Assembly (NCBI RefSeq): GCF_000011365.1
Contig: NC_004463.1
Location: forward strand, 1,464,001 to 1,528,000
Direction of reading: 5' to 3'
Length of the DNA: 64,000 bases
DNA from: Bradyrhizobium diazoefficiens USDA 110
GTDB lineage: Bacteria > Pseudomonadota > Alphaproteobacteria > Rhizobiales > Xanthobacteraceae
Under the pieces are notes generated by a model that saw only the letters and a program-made list of their open reading frames with translations, made no database searches and was not told the DNA's origin. Made by a program: the position numbers and the translations under genes. Below are positions 1 to 9,190 of the stretch, piece after piece; within the stretch, counting starts at the first letter, position 1, and each line of letters starts with the position of its first letter.

Positions 1-569
1 CCATTGCCGCTGCCGCCATGCAGCGCCATCACCAGCGGCATCGCGCGCTCCGGCGAATAATATTCGGGGACATAGACCGAGAAGCCGCCGCGGCTGCCGG
101 GCTCGTTGTGATCGTGGAAGATGCCGCCGTGCTCGCCCGCGCCGGCCTCGAGCCGTGCCAGCAGAATTTCGTCCTCGCGCCTCGCGGCGTTGAGGAAGAA
201 GCTGCTGACCGGCGGAAACTGCAGGGCAAGCGGATAAAGCGCCTCCAGCGCGCGCGGCACGTGGCGCAGTGCGCGGAAGACGGCGACGAGATCGCCGTTG
301 CCGCGCTCGACCTCGCGAATGCCGGCAAAGGCGGCGAGCGTCTCGTTGCAGGCACCATCGAGCCGGTCGCGCAAGCCGGCGAATTGTTCAGGCCAGGTGC
401 CGATCGCCGAATGTGCGGCTTGCAGTGCGTCGTCCGGCGCGCCGATCGCGTTCATCACGGACGCGAAGGCCGGCGGATGCAGGTGACGGGTGAAGAAGCC
501 GAGCGCCTCCAGCGCGTTCAGCAGCGGCGGCAGCACGGCCACGATGTCGTCAACGACGGCCTCGGTCAT
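1..569 (-). CDS. Alpha/beta hydrolase of the phospholipase/carboxylesterase type (partial, 3' end outside window)
   Basis: The reverse strand reads open from an ATG at 569 to the left edge, so about 189 N-terminal residues are present and the C-terminus lies outside. The visible end reads YVPEYYSPERAMPLVMALHGGSGNG across 1-75 (given here only as the region); its HGGSGN stretch is the oxyanion-hole motif of phospholipase/carboxylesterase hydrolases and follows a beta strand as expected. The catalytic Ser, Asp and His would lie beyond the edge. The first 120 residues are helical and not typical of the core fold. The gene follows the pseudo-protease at 598-1569 by 28 nt on the same strand, so the two are probably co-transcribed. 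Substrate unknown. Confidence 0.75.
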   Translation of the reverse strand, partial: MTEAVVDDIVAVLPPLLNALEALGFFTRHLHPPAFASVMNAIGAPDDALQAAHSAIGTWPEQFAGLRDRLDGACNETLAAFAGIREVERGNGDLVAVFRALRHVPRALEALYPLALQFPPVSSFFLNAARREDEILLARLEAGAGEHGGIFHDHNEPGSRGGFSVYVPEYYSPERAMPLVMALHGGSGN

Positions 570-597
570 CGCCGCTTCCTTGCTTCAGTTCGGCCGG

Positions 598-1569
598 TCA
601 GTGCAGCTTCGGCGCCTTCAACAGCTTGAAGCGGTCGGTCGAAGTCACCGTGACGTCGAAGGTGACGCCTTCATGATGCACGGTGAGCGGGACGTCGACG
701 CCGGCGGCGCCGAGCGCCCACATCTTCTTGTAGAAGGCGGTCTGGCTGATGATCTTCTCGCCGTCGACGGCGAGGATGACGTCGCCGGTCTTGAGCTCGG
801 CGCGGGCGGCCGGCCCGTTGGCGGAGATCCCGATCACCACCACGCGGTTGTCGATCTCGGTTGAATAGAGTCCGAGCCAGGGCCGCGACGGCTTGTTGAC
901 GCGGCCGAACTTGCGCAGATCCTCCAGGATCGGCTTCAACAGGTCGATCGGCACGATCATGTTGACGTGCTCGGCCTTGCCGTCGCGTTCGCGCTCGAGC
1001 TGGAGCGAGCCGATGCCGATCAACTCGCCGCGCTCGTTGAGCAAGCCGGTGCCGCCCCAGTTCGGGTGCGCGGGATGTGTGAAGACGGCCTCATCCAGCA
1101 GATATTCCCAGTAACCGGCGAATTCCTGCTTGGCCACGATCTGGCTCGCAACCGATCGCGTGCGGCCGCCGGCGCCGCCGACCACGACGCGGTCGCCGAC
1201 CCGGGTCTCCGCCGAGCTGCCGAGCGGCAAGGGTTCGACGTCGAGCTCACCCAGCGCCTGCACGAGGCCGAAGCCGGTGACCGAATCGAAACCGAGGGCA
1301 TGTCCCTCGACGACGCGCCCGTCGGCGAGGTGCAGCCACACCGATTCCGCCTCGGTGATGAGATAGCCGATGGTCAGCACCAGCCCGTCGTCGATGACGA
1401 CGCCGTTGCCGGCGCGCTCGGTGCCCAGCGTCTCTGCGCTGAACGCGTCCGGCGGGATGATGGCGTGCAGGCCGACGACGGACGCGAGCGCGCGGTCGAG
1501 ATCGAAACCGTATTCGCTCGCACGCGGCTGATTGGCCGGCGGCACTCTCCATTCGGTCAGGGCGGGCAT
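598..1569 (-). CDS. HtrA/S1C-like trypsin-fold protein with PDZ domain, catalytic triad lost
   Basis: The 323-residue protein has the layout of an HtrA/Deg protease: a chymotrypsin-fold region (about 25-215) and a C-terminal PDZ domain (about 225-310) with PWLGLY and TGDVILAVDG signatures. The three places where catalytic residues should sit are changed. The LTNNHVI-type His motif reads LTIGYLI (residues 65-71, His replaced by Tyr69). The Asp of TDLAVL is Gly99 in TGFGLV. The GNSGGP serine motif reads NWGGTG (170-175). It is therefore probably a non-proteolytic scaffold or sensor. No clear signal peptide is visible, which is unusual for the family. Stop at 598; a downstream hydrolase gene starts at 569. 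Confidence 0.8.
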   Translation of the reverse strand: MPALTEWRVPPANQPRASEYGFDLDRALASVVGLHAIIPPDAFSAETLGTERAGNGVVIDDGLVLTIGYLITEAESVWLHLADGRVVEGHALGFDSVTGFGLVQALGELDVEPLPLGSSAETRVGDRVVVGGAGGRTRSVASQIVAKQEFAGYWEYLLDEAVFTHPAHPNWGGTGLLNERGELIGIGSLQLERERDGKAEHVNMIVPIDLLKPILEDLRKFGRVNKPSRPWLGLYSTEIDNRVVVIGISANGPAARAELKTGDVILAVDGEKIISQTAFYKKMWALGAAGVDVPLTVHHEGVTFDVTVTSTDRFKLLKAPKLH

Positions 1570-1862
1570 GGAGTTCTCCTGGCTGAGTGCATCGCTCCGC
1601 CGTGGCTAGCGGAACGACGCGCGAAGCATGGATAATTTAGGCCGGAGAGGGCCGTCTTGAAAGCCTCGTTTCCCAACTATTCAGCAGAACGCCGTGTGAA
1701 ATCTTCGAAAGGCGCGGGACCGTTTCGCGCGCGGTTGGCGGCCCGGCGGTCCTTCGATCCGGCATCCGCCGCATGGCTGCTGTCCGGCGAGGTGCTAGGC
1801 GCCGTGTAATGAAGCTGCTAACCATTGCCGCTTCGTTTGACCAAGAGATCACGGACCGAAAC

Positions 1863-3281
1863 ATGGACAACCGCAGCGACATCTGGCGTGGCGTCGACAC
1901 GATCAAGGCGCGTTTCATCGACCTCAGCGACAAGGTCTGGGGCATGCCGGAGGTTTGTTACACCGAGGCGCGGTCCGCCGCCGAGCATCTCGCCGAACTG
2001 CGCCATCAGGGCTTCCGTATCACCGAGAACGTCGCGGGCATTCCGACCGCGCTGATGGGCGAGTGGGGCGAGGGCGGACCGGTCATCGCCTTCATGGGGG
2101 AATATGACGCGCTGCCGGGCCTCAGCCAGGAGGCGGGCGTGGCGGAACATCGTCCGGTCGAGACCGGCGGCCATGGCCATGGCTGCGGTCATAATCTGCT
2201 CGGTTCTGCGGCGCTGCTCGCCGCGACCGCGGCGAAGGACTGGCTCGCCGAGAACAAGGTGCCGGGCCGCGTGCGCTACTACGGCTGCCCGGCTGAAGAA
2301 GGCGGCGCGGCAAAGGCGTTCATGGTGCGCTCCGGCGCGTTCGAGGATGCCGACATCGCCATCACCTGGCATCCGCACAGCTTCTGGGAAGTGGCGGTGA
2401 CGCCGTCGCTCGCGAACACGCGCGCCGACTTCATTTTCACAGGCCGCACCTCGCATGCGGCCGCCTCGCCGCATCTCGGCCGTTCCGCGCTCGATGCGGT
2501 GGAGCTGATGAATGTCGGCGTGAACTACATGCGCGAGCACATGCCGAGCGACGCGCGGGTGCATTACGCGCTGCTCGACACCGGCGGCATTGCGCCCAAC
2601 GTGGTGCAGGCGCATGCGCGCGTGCGCTACTCGATCCGCGCCCGCGATCTGCCCGGCATGAACGAGCTGGTCGGCCGCGTGAGCAAGATCGCGGACGGCG
2701 CGGCGCTGATGACCGAGACCAAGGTGGAGATGAAGATTATCTCCGCGGTGTCCAACATTCTGCCGAATACGCCGCTGGAGCAGGCGCTGCATCGGGTCAT
2801 GGAAGAGCTCGGACCGCCGCATTTCGACGACGCGGACAAGGGGTTTGCCACCCAGATCCGATCGACGCTGAGCGACAAGGACATCGCCTCGGTCTACTAC
2901 GCGATCGGGATGGAGCCGACCGATCGGCCGCTGGCCGACTTCCTGGTGCCGCTCGATGCCAAGCGCAACCCGCTGGTCGGCTCGACCGACGTTGGCGACG
3001 TGAGCTGGGTGGTGCCGACCGTGCAGGTTCACGCACCGACGGTTGCAATCGGCACGCCGTTCCACACCTGGCAGGTGGTGGCGCAGGGCAAGAGCCCGCA
3101 TGCCCACAAGGCCATGGTGCAGGCCGCCAAGGCGATGGCGGGTATCGGCATCAAGGCGCTCACGGAACCGGAGCTGATCAAGGCCGCGAAAGCCGACCTT
3201 GCGAGGCGAACAGCCAAGACACCTTACGTCTGTCCGCTGCCGGACCATGTCGCGCCGCCACTGGATATGTCCGTGGTGTAG
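1863..3281 (+). CDS. M20 family amidohydrolase, AbgB-like
   Basis: A 472-residue metal-dependent amidohydrolase/peptidase of the M20D branch, closest in motif pattern to p-aminobenzoyl-glutamate hydrolase subunit B. Visible metal-site motifs are HGHGCGHNLLG (about residues 103-113), GCPAEEGG (about 140) and WHPHS (about 170). The dimerisation domain lies roughly at 190-310. An upstream in-frame ATG at 1773 exists, but the ATG at 1863 matches the family N-terminus and is preferred. It sits 262 bp before a peptide ABC transporter on the same strand, which suggests that it hydrolyses an imported N-acyl or aminobenzoyl-type peptide. The substrate is inferred only. Confidence 0.85.
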   Translation: MDNRSDIWRGVDTIKARFIDLSDKVWGMPEVCYTEARSAAEHLAELRHQGFRITENVAGIPTALMGEWGEGGPVIAFMGEYDALPGLSQEAGVAEHRPVETGGHGHGCGHNLLGSAALLAATAAKDWLAENKVPGRVRYYGCPAEEGGAAKAFMVRSGAFEDADIAITWHPHSFWEVAVTPSLANTRADFIFTGRTSHAAASPHLGRSALDAVELMNVGVNYMREHMPSDARVHYALLDTGGIAPNVVQAHARVRYSIRARDLPGMNELVGRVSKIADGAALMTETKVEMKIISAVSNILPNTPLEQALHRVMEELGPPHFDDADKGFATQIRSTLSDKDIASVYYAIGMEPTDRPLADFLVPLDAKRNPLVGSTDVGDVSWVVPTVQVHAPTVAIGTPFHTWQVVAQGKSPHAHKAMVQAAKAMAGIGIKALTEPELIKAAKADLARRTAKTPYVCPLPDHVAPPLDMSVV

Positions 3282-3543
3282 AATTTCGTCTCGATACTTC
3301 GTCTGATCCGGCGAACAAATTTTCCGCAGTGCAGCGTGGATTCCGGCTTGTTTTGACGCCGGATTGCCGAACGCTTGGGCTGCGGAACGCAGTTTTGCCC
3401 AACGGACAGCCAGAACACCGTTTGCATACACACAGTCGCAGTTGACGGGCGGCCTATTCGGTGTGCCATCTACGGCCAGACAAAACCCGGCGGTCGCATC
3501 GCGGCCGCCTGCATCCATTCGGGAACCAGACGGGGGACAAACC

Positions 3544-5334
3544 ATGCTGGATAAAGAACTGCGTTCGATGATCGGCCAAGTGAAGGACGGACGGATGGAT
3601 CGCCGTGCCTTCATCCAGCGTCTTGCCGCTGTCGGTCTGACCGCACCGCTGGCCAACCAGATCCTCGCGCTGGGCGGCGTCGCCATGGCGGAGGGCGTTT
3701 CGACCTACAAGCCGACCAAGCGCGGCGGCGGCGGTGCGCTGAAGCTGTTGTGGTGGCAGGGGCCGACCCTGCTCAATCCGCATTTCGCCACCGGCACCAA
3801 GGACCAGGACGGTTCGCGCCTGTTCTACGAGCCGCTTGCCTGTTGGGATCCGGACGGCAACATGAAGCTGGTTCTGGCCGCCGAAATCCCGTCGATCCAG
3901 AACGGCGGCCTCGCCGCCGACGGCAAGTCGGTCACCTGGAAGCTCAAGCCCGGCGTCAAATGGCACGACGGCAAGCCGTTCACCGCCGACGACGTCGTGT
4001 TCAACTGGGAATACGCCAAGGATCCCGCGACCTCCGCGGTCACCATTGCGACCTATCGCGACATCGTCGTCGAGAAGGTGGATGACCTCACGGTCCGCAT
4101 CCTTTTCAACAAGCCGACGCCGTTCTGGGCCGATGCTTTCGTCGGGGCTCCGAACACCATCATCCCCAAGCATCTGTTCGCGGATTACAAAGGCGCGAAG
4201 TCCCGTGAGGCGCCGAACAACCTCTCGCCGGTCGGCACCGGCCCGTACAAATTCCTCGAGTTCAAGCCGGGCGATCTCGTCCGCGGTGAGCTCAATCCCG
4301 ACTATCACATGCCGAACCGTCCGTATTTCGACACGCTCGAAATGAAGGGCGGCGGCGATGCCGTCTCGGCGGCGCGCGCGGTGATCCAGACCGGCGAATA
4401 CGATTTCGGCTATAACATCCAGGTCGAAGACGACGTGCTGTTGCGCCTGGAGAAGGGCGGCAAGGGCAAGGCCATCTACGCCGTGGGCGGAGACACCGAG
4501 TTCATCGCGCTGAATTTCACCGACCCGAACACCGAGGTCGATGGCGAGCGCTCTTCGATGAAGACGAAGCACCCGCTGTTCTCCGATCCCGCCATACGCA
4601 AGGCGCTGGCGATGCTGGTCGATCGTGAAGCGGTGAAGAAGGTGATCTACGGCCGCGCAGGCCGCACCACGGCGAACTTCCTCAACGGCCCCGAAAAGTT
4701 CGTCTCCAAGAACACGAGCTGGGAATTCAGCATCGAGAAGGCGTCGAAGATGCTGGATGACGCCGGCTGGAAACCGGGTGCGGACGGCATCCGCGAGAAG
4801 GACGGCAAGAAGCTGAAGCTTCTGTACCAGACTTCGATCAACGGCCCGCGCCAGAAGACCCAGGCCATCGTCAAGCAGGCCTGCCAGAAGGCTGGCATCG
4901 ACGTCGAGCTGAAGTCGGTCGTCGCCTCGGTGTTCTTCTCCTCCGACGCCGGCAATCCCGACATCTACCCGAAGTTCTATGCCGACATGGAGATGTTCCA
5001 GATCCCGATGAGCCAGCCGGATCCGTCCCAGCACATGCGGCGCTATATGTCGGCGAATGTGGCGACCAAGGAGAACAAGTGGCAGGGACAGAATTTCCCG
5101 CGCTACGTCAACAAGGAGTATGACGACACGATCCTGGCCGCGGAAGGCGAGATGGACCCGGTCAAGCGCGCGGCGCTCTACATCAAGGCTAACGATATCC
5201 TGATCGGGGACACCGTGTTCATCCCGGTGCAGCATCGCCTCAAGGTGGAGGCCGCTGCCAACAACCTGGTTTGCGTGGTCAGCGGTTGGGCGAACGAGAC
5301 CGACAACCTGTTCGACTGGTACCGGGAGGTATGA
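3544..5334 (+). CDS. Peptide ABC transporter substrate-binding protein (SBP family 5)
   Basis: A 596-residue periplasmic binding protein of the OppA/DppA family. The N-terminus carries MDRRAFIQRL followed by a hydrophobic stretch (about residues 19-48), which fits a twin-arginine signal; there is no lipobox. Core motifs include LKPGVKWHDGKPFTADDVVF (about 138-157), typical of SBP_bac_5. The ATG at 3544 follows a GGGGGA ribosome-binding site 8 nt upstream; the frame stays open upstream of it but without family-like sequence. First gene of a five-gene transporter operon and downstream of the M20 amidohydrolase. It probably delivers oligopeptides or peptide-like compounds to the two permeases that follow. 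Confidence 0.9.
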   Translation: MLDKELRSMIGQVKDGRMDRRAFIQRLAAVGLTAPLANQILALGGVAMAEGVSTYKPTKRGGGGALKLLWWQGPTLLNPHFATGTKDQDGSRLFYEPLACWDPDGNMKLVLAAEIPSIQNGGLAADGKSVTWKLKPGVKWHDGKPFTADDVVFNWEYAKDPATSAVTIATYRDIVVEKVDDLTVRILFNKPTPFWADAFVGAPNTIIPKHLFADYKGAKSREAPNNLSPVGTGPYKFLEFKPGDLVRGELNPDYHMPNRPYFDTLEMKGGGDAVSAARAVIQTGEYDFGYNIQVEDDVLLRLEKGGKGKAIYAVGGDTEFIALNFTDPNTEVDGERSSMKTKHPLFSDPAIRKALAMLVDREAVKKVIYGRAGRTTANFLNGPEKFVSKNTSWEFSIEKASKMLDDAGWKPGADGIREKDGKKLKLLYQTSINGPRQKTQAIVKQACQKAGIDVELKSVVASVFFSSDAGNPDIYPKFYADMEMFQIPMSQPDPSQHMRRYMSANVATKENKWQGQNFPRYVNKEYDDTILAAEGEMDPVKRAALYIKANDILIGDTVFIPVQHRLKVEAAANNLVCVVSGWANETDNLFDWYREV

Positions 5335-5363
5335 TCGCGCAGGCCTAGGCGGGGTCTTTCCCT

Positions 5364-6323
5364 ATGAGTCAATATGTCCTGCGTCGCCTGCTGATCGCCA
5401 TTCCGAGCCTGCTCGGCATTTCGCTCGTGCTGTTCGTCGTGCTGGCGCTCGCCCCCGGCGATCCGTTTTCGGAACTGGCGACCAATCCGAACGTACCGCC
5501 CGAAGTCGCTGCCGCGCTTCGGGCGAAGTTCGGCCTCGACGATCCGATCTATCTGCGCTACCTGCACTGGCTCTCCGCCATGGCGCATGGCGATTGGGGG
5601 TTTTCCTTCGTCAGCCGGATGAACGTCGATGCGCTCATCCTCCAGCGCCTGCCGGCGACGCTCTATGTGATCGGCTCGGCGCAGATCCTGGCGCTCCTGA
5701 TCGCGATTCCGGTCGGCGTCTACGCGGCGACCAAGCCGTATTCACTGTTTGACCAGATCGCCAACGTGCTGGCCTTCGTCGGTTTCTCGCTGCCCACCTT
5801 CTTCACCGGCATCCTCTTCATCCTGATCTTCTCGGTCACGCTGGACTGGCTGCCCTTCGTCTATTCCAGCGACATCAAGGCCACCGGCATCCGCTGGGTG
5901 CTCGAGATGATCCGGCAGGCGATCATGCCGGTGGCGGTGCTCGGCCTGTTCCAGGCGGCGTCGATGACGCGCTTCGTGCGCTCGGCGATGCTGGACGTGA
6001 TCCGGCTCGACTACGTCACCACGGCGCGTGCAAAGGGACTTGGGCAGGCCAAGGTCATCGTCAAGCATGTGATGCGCAATGCGATGATCCCGGTCGTCAC
6101 GCTGATCGCGCTCCAGATGCCGGCGGTGTTCGGCGGCGCCATCGTCACCGAGCAGATCTTCCGCATCCCCGGCATCGGCTCGCTGCTGATCTCCTCCATC
6201 CTTTCCAACGACACGCCGGTGGTGATGGCCGTCACCTTCGTCTTCGCGTGTCTTGTGGTCCTGTTCAATCTCATCGCGGACGTCCTGTATGGCTGGCTTG
6301 ACCCTCGCATCTCCCTCCGCTGA
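5364..6323 (+). CDS. Peptide ABC transporter permease, DppB type
   Basis: A 319-residue inner-membrane permease with six predicted membrane segments (first at residues 10-30, last near 290-310). The N-terminal pattern MSQYVLRRLLIAIPSLLGIS is that of DppB/OppB proteins. The EAA loop reads TTARAKGLGQAKVIVKHVMRNA (about residues 214-235) and contacts the ATPase subunits. It starts 29 nt after the binding-protein gene, and its 3' end overlaps the second permease by 35 nt, so translation is likely coupled. Confidence 0.92.
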   Translation: MSQYVLRRLLIAIPSLLGISLVLFVVLALAPGDPFSELATNPNVPPEVAAALRAKFGLDDPIYLRYLHWLSAMAHGDWGFSFVSRMNVDALILQRLPATLYVIGSAQILALLIAIPVGVYAATKPYSLFDQIANVLAFVGFSLPTFFTGILFILIFSVTLDWLPFVYSSDIKATGIRWVLEMIRQAIMPVAVLGLFQAASMTRFVRSAMLDVIRLDYVTTARAKGLGQAKVIVKHVMRNAMIPVVTLIALQMPAVFGGAIVTEQIFRIPGIGSLLISSILSNDTPVVMAVTFVFACLVVLFNLIADVLYGWLDPRISLR

Positions 6324-7206
6324 GCGGCGCATCTACTCGCCCTGGCGCGAGACGTGGCGGCGCTATAGCCGCCACAAGCTTGCCGTGGTCAGTGCGTTCC
6401 TGCTCCTCATTCTGGTGCTGGCGGTGGTCGCCGGCCCCTTCGTCTGGCGGGTCAAGATCGACGACATCGACATCGTGGCGGGCATGCAGGGGCCCTCGCT
6501 CGCCCATCCCTTCGGCACCGACGATCTCGGGCAGGACATCCTCGCCCGCATGATCTATGGCGGGCGCATCTCGCTCGCGGTCGGCCTTGCCGCGATGCTG
6601 GTCTCGGTGTTCGTCGGCACGCTGATCGGTGCGCTTGCCGGCATGTCGCGCGGTGCGGTCGGTCACGGGCTGATGTGGCTCACCGATCTCTTCTTGTCGC
6701 TGCCGCAGCTGCCGCTGCTGCTGCTGCTGATCTATCTGTTCCGCGACGGGCTCAAGGCCGCGTTCGGCCCCGAGGGCGGCATCTTCATCCTGATCGTGCT
6801 CGTGATCGGGGGCCTGCGCTGGATGCCGGTCGCCCGCCTCGTGCGCGCGCAGTTCCTGTCGATCCGCGAGAAGGAGTTCGTCGAGGCCGCGCGCGCGCTC
6901 GGCGCCAGCCCGGTGCGGCAGGTGGTGCGCCACATCCTGCCCAATGCGCTCGGTCCGGTGATCATCGCTGGCACCATCGACGTCGCCGCCGCCATCATCG
7001 CGGAATCGACATTGTCCTTCCTCGGCCTCGGCTTTCCGCCGGACACCCCGACTTGGGGGCGGCTGCTGTACGACGCCAAGGACTTCCTCGATATCGGTCC
7101 GCACTGGGCGCTGTTTCCGGGCGGCGCGATCTTCATCGCGGTGGTCGCCATCAACTTCATCGGCGACGGCCTGCGTGACGCGCTCGATGCGCGACGGGTG
7201 ATCTGA
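6289..7206 (+). CDS. Peptide ABC transporter permease, DppC type
   Basis: A 305-residue partner permease. The N-terminus has the DppC pattern: a short cytoplasmic segment with ETWRRYSRHKLA (about residues 17-28), then a first membrane segment. The family motif PFGTDDLGQDILARMIYGGR lies at about 72-91, and the EAA loop (FVEAARALGASPVRQVVRHI) at about 198-217. An in-frame ATG exists at 6253, but MAGLTLAS at 6289 gives the family-like length; both overlap the preceding gene. The stop TGA shares bases with the ATG of the next gene (TGATG at 7204-7208). Confidence 0.9.
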   Translation: MAGLTLASPSAERRIYSPWRETWRRYSRHKLAVVSAFLLLILVLAVVAGPFVWRVKIDDIDIVAGMQGPSLAHPFGTDDLGQDILARMIYGGRISLAVGLAAMLVSVFVGTLIGALAGMSRGAVGHGLMWLTDLFLSLPQLPLLLLLIYLFRDGLKAAFGPEGGIFILIVLVIGGLRWMPVARLVRAQFLSIREKEFVEAARALGASPVRQVVRHILPNALGPVIIAGTIDVAAAIIAESTLSFLGLGFPPDTPTWGRLLYDAKDFLDIGPHWALFPGGAIFIAVVAINFIGDGLRDALDARRVI

Positions 7207-8201
7207 TGGCGCCGCTGCTCGAGATCAAGGGCCTGAAAACCCATTTCTCCACCGACGACGGCATCCTGCAGGCCGTCGACGGCGTCGACATCTCCATCAA
7301 CCGCGGCGAGACGCTCTGTGTCGTCGGCGAGTCCGGCTGCGGCAAGACCGTGACGGCGATGTCGATCCTGAAACTGATCGCGATGCCGCCCGGCCGCATC
7401 GCCGCCGGCCAGATCATCTTCGAAGGCCGCGATCTCGTGCCGCTGACGAGCAATCAGCTCGACGAGATCCGCGCCAAGGAGATCGGCTTCATCTTTCAGG
7501 AGCCGATGACCTCGCTCAACCCGGTGCTCACCGTCGGCGAGCAGATCGCCGAGAGCCTGCGCCGGCATGAAGCGGTGACGAAGAAGCAGGCGCTCGAGCG
7601 CACCATTGAGATGCTCAAGCTGGTGCAGATCCCCAACGCCGAAGGCCGCGTGCACAACTACCCGCACCAGTTCTCCGGCGGCATGCGCCAACGCGTGATG
7701 ATCGCGATGGCGCTCGCCTGCAAGCCGAAGCTGATCATCGCCGACGAGCCCACCACGGCGCTCGACGTCACCATCCAGGCCCAGATCCTCGACCTCTTGC
7801 AGGACATGAAGGAGCGCTTCGGCATGGCGGTGATGCTGATCACCCATGCCATGGGCGTCGTCGCCGAGACCGCGCAGCGCGTCGTCGTGATGTATGCCGG
7901 CAAGGTGGTGGAGGAGGCGAGCGTCGACGATCTCTTCGCCGATCCCCGCCATCCCTATACGCAAGGCCTGATCCGCTCGATCCCGCGCATCGACCTCGAC
8001 AGCGAGCACAAGACGCGGCTGGAGGCGATCGGCGGCTCGGTGCCGATCCTGATCAATCCGCCGGTCGGCTGCCGCTTCGCGCCGCGCTGCAAGTTCGCCA
8101 TGAACGTCTGCACCGAGAAGGAGCCGCTGCTCCGCGAGGTCTCGCCCGGCCACCGCATGGCCTGTCACCTGGGGGATACGCAGTTGGGAGCCGCGCCATG
8201 A
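7206..8201 (+). CDS. Peptide ABC transporter ATPase, DppD type
   Basis: A 331-residue ATPase. Walker A is GESGCGKT (about residues 41-48), the ABC signature is FSGGMRQR (about 156-163), and Walker B with the catalytic Glu is [12 protein letters not shown] (about 177-188). The C-terminal oligopeptide/dipeptide extension with the CRFAPRC...C...C cysteine cluster (about 285-305) is present, and in DppD/DppF proteins these Cys may bind an iron-sulfur cluster. It shares an ATGA overlap at 8198-8201 with the second ATPase. The two form the heterodimeric motor of the importer. Confidence 0.93.
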   Translation: MAPLLEIKGLKTHFSTDDGILQAVDGVDISINRGETLCVVGESGCGKTVTAMSILKLIAMPPGRIAAGQIIFEGRDLVPLTSNQLDEIRAKEIGFIFQEPMTSLNPVLTVGEQIAESLRRHEAVTKKQALERTIEMLKLVQIPNAEGRVHNYPHQFSGGMRQRVMIAMALACKPKLIIADEPTTALDVTIQAQILDLLQDMKERFGMAVMLITHAMGVVAETAQRVVVMYAGKVVEEASVDDLFADPRHPYTQGLIRSIPRIDLDSEHKTRLEAIGGSVPILINPPVGCRFAPRCKFAMNVCTEKEPLLREVSPGHRMACHLGDTQLGAAP

Positions 8202-9166
8202 GCGAACCCTTGCTCCGCGTCAGCGGTCTGAAGAAGCATTTCCCCGTTCTCGGCGGCTTGCTGTCACGCCAGGTCGGCAGCGTCTATGCGGTCGACGGCG
8301 TGTCGTTCTCGGTCAATCGCGGCGAGACGCTCGGTCTCGTCGGTGAATCCGGCTGCGGCAAGTCGACGACGGGGCGCTGCGTGCTGCGCCTGATCGAGCC
8401 GACCGACGGCGAGGTCACCTTCGACGGCCAGGACGTGCGCCAGCTCGGCGGCAACGATCTGCGCGCGATGCGGCGGAACATGCAGCTCGTGTTCCAGGAT
8501 CCGTTTGCCTCGCTCAATCCGCGCATGACGGTGGGTACGATTCTCGGCGAGGCGCTCGTCATCCACAAGCTCGGCTCATCGGCCAAGGAGCGGGAGGAGC
8601 GCGTCGCGAGCCTGCTGGTCAAGGTCGGCCTCAAGGCCGAGCACATGCGCCGCTACCCGCACGAATTCTCCGGCGGCCAGCGCCAGCGCATCGTGATCGC
8701 GCGGGCGCTCGCGGTCGAGCCGAAGCTGATCGTCTGCGACGAGCCGGTCTCCGCGCTCGACGTGTCGATCCAGGCGCAGGTCATCAATCTGCTGGAGGAT
8801 CTCCAGGCCGAGCTGAACCTCACCTATCTCTTCGTCGCGCACGACCTCTCGGTGGTCGAGCACATCTCCGACCGCGTCGCGGTGATGTATCTCGGCCGCA
8901 TCGTCGAGCTGGCGAAAGCCAGCGACCTCTACCGCAACCCGCAGCACCCCTACACCAGGGCGCTGTTGTCAGCGGTGCCGGTGCCCGATCCCAAGCTCAA
9001 GCGTGAGCGCATCCGCCTCAAGGGCGACGTGCCGAGCCCGATGAAGCCGCCGTCAGGCTGCCACTTCCACACCCGCTGTCCGATCGCCCAGCCGCGCTGC
9101 GCGGAGAGCGCGCCCGAGCTGAAGGAGGGCGCTGGCGGTCACTTCGTGGCGTGCCATCTCGCCTGA
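8198..9166 (+). CDS. Peptide ABC transporter ATPase, DppF type
   Basis: A 322-residue second ATPase of the importer. Walker [10 protein letters not shown] (about residues 50-58), Q-loop VFQDPF, signature FSGGQRQRI (about 154-162) and Walker [13 protein letters not shown] (about 174-185) are intact. The C-terminal domain again has the cysteine pattern [14 protein letters not shown] (about 287-300). It is the last gene of the transporter operon. A converging HAD gene ends 24 bp downstream, with no clear hairpin terminator between them. Confidence 0.93.
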   Translation: MSEPLLRVSGLKKHFPVLGGLLSRQVGSVYAVDGVSFSVNRGETLGLVGESGCGKSTTGRCVLRLIEPTDGEVTFDGQDVRQLGGNDLRAMRRNMQLVFQDPFASLNPRMTVGTILGEALVIHKLGSSAKEREERVASLLVKVGLKAEHMRRYPHEFSGGQRQRIVIARALAVEPKLIVCDEPVSALDVSIQAQVINLLEDLQAELNLTYLFVAHDLSVVEHISDRVAVMYLGRIVELAKASDLYRNPQHPYTRALLSAVPVPDPKLKRERIRLKGDVPSPMKPPSGCHFHTRCPIAQPRCAESAPELKEGAGGHFVACHLA

Positions 9167-9190
9167 GGCCGGGCAAAGCGGAAGGCGTAT

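Noticed and set aside
1637..1945. Possible small reverse-strand gene before the M20 gene
   Set aside because: No ribosome-binding site or family pattern; overlaps the M20 start on the opposite strand.
3454..5235. Very long reverse-strand frame opposite the peptide-binding protein
   Set aside because: GC-rich codon bias makes long open antisense frames; the translation is rich in Arg, Leu, Val and His with no family pattern, while the + strand is a clear SBP.
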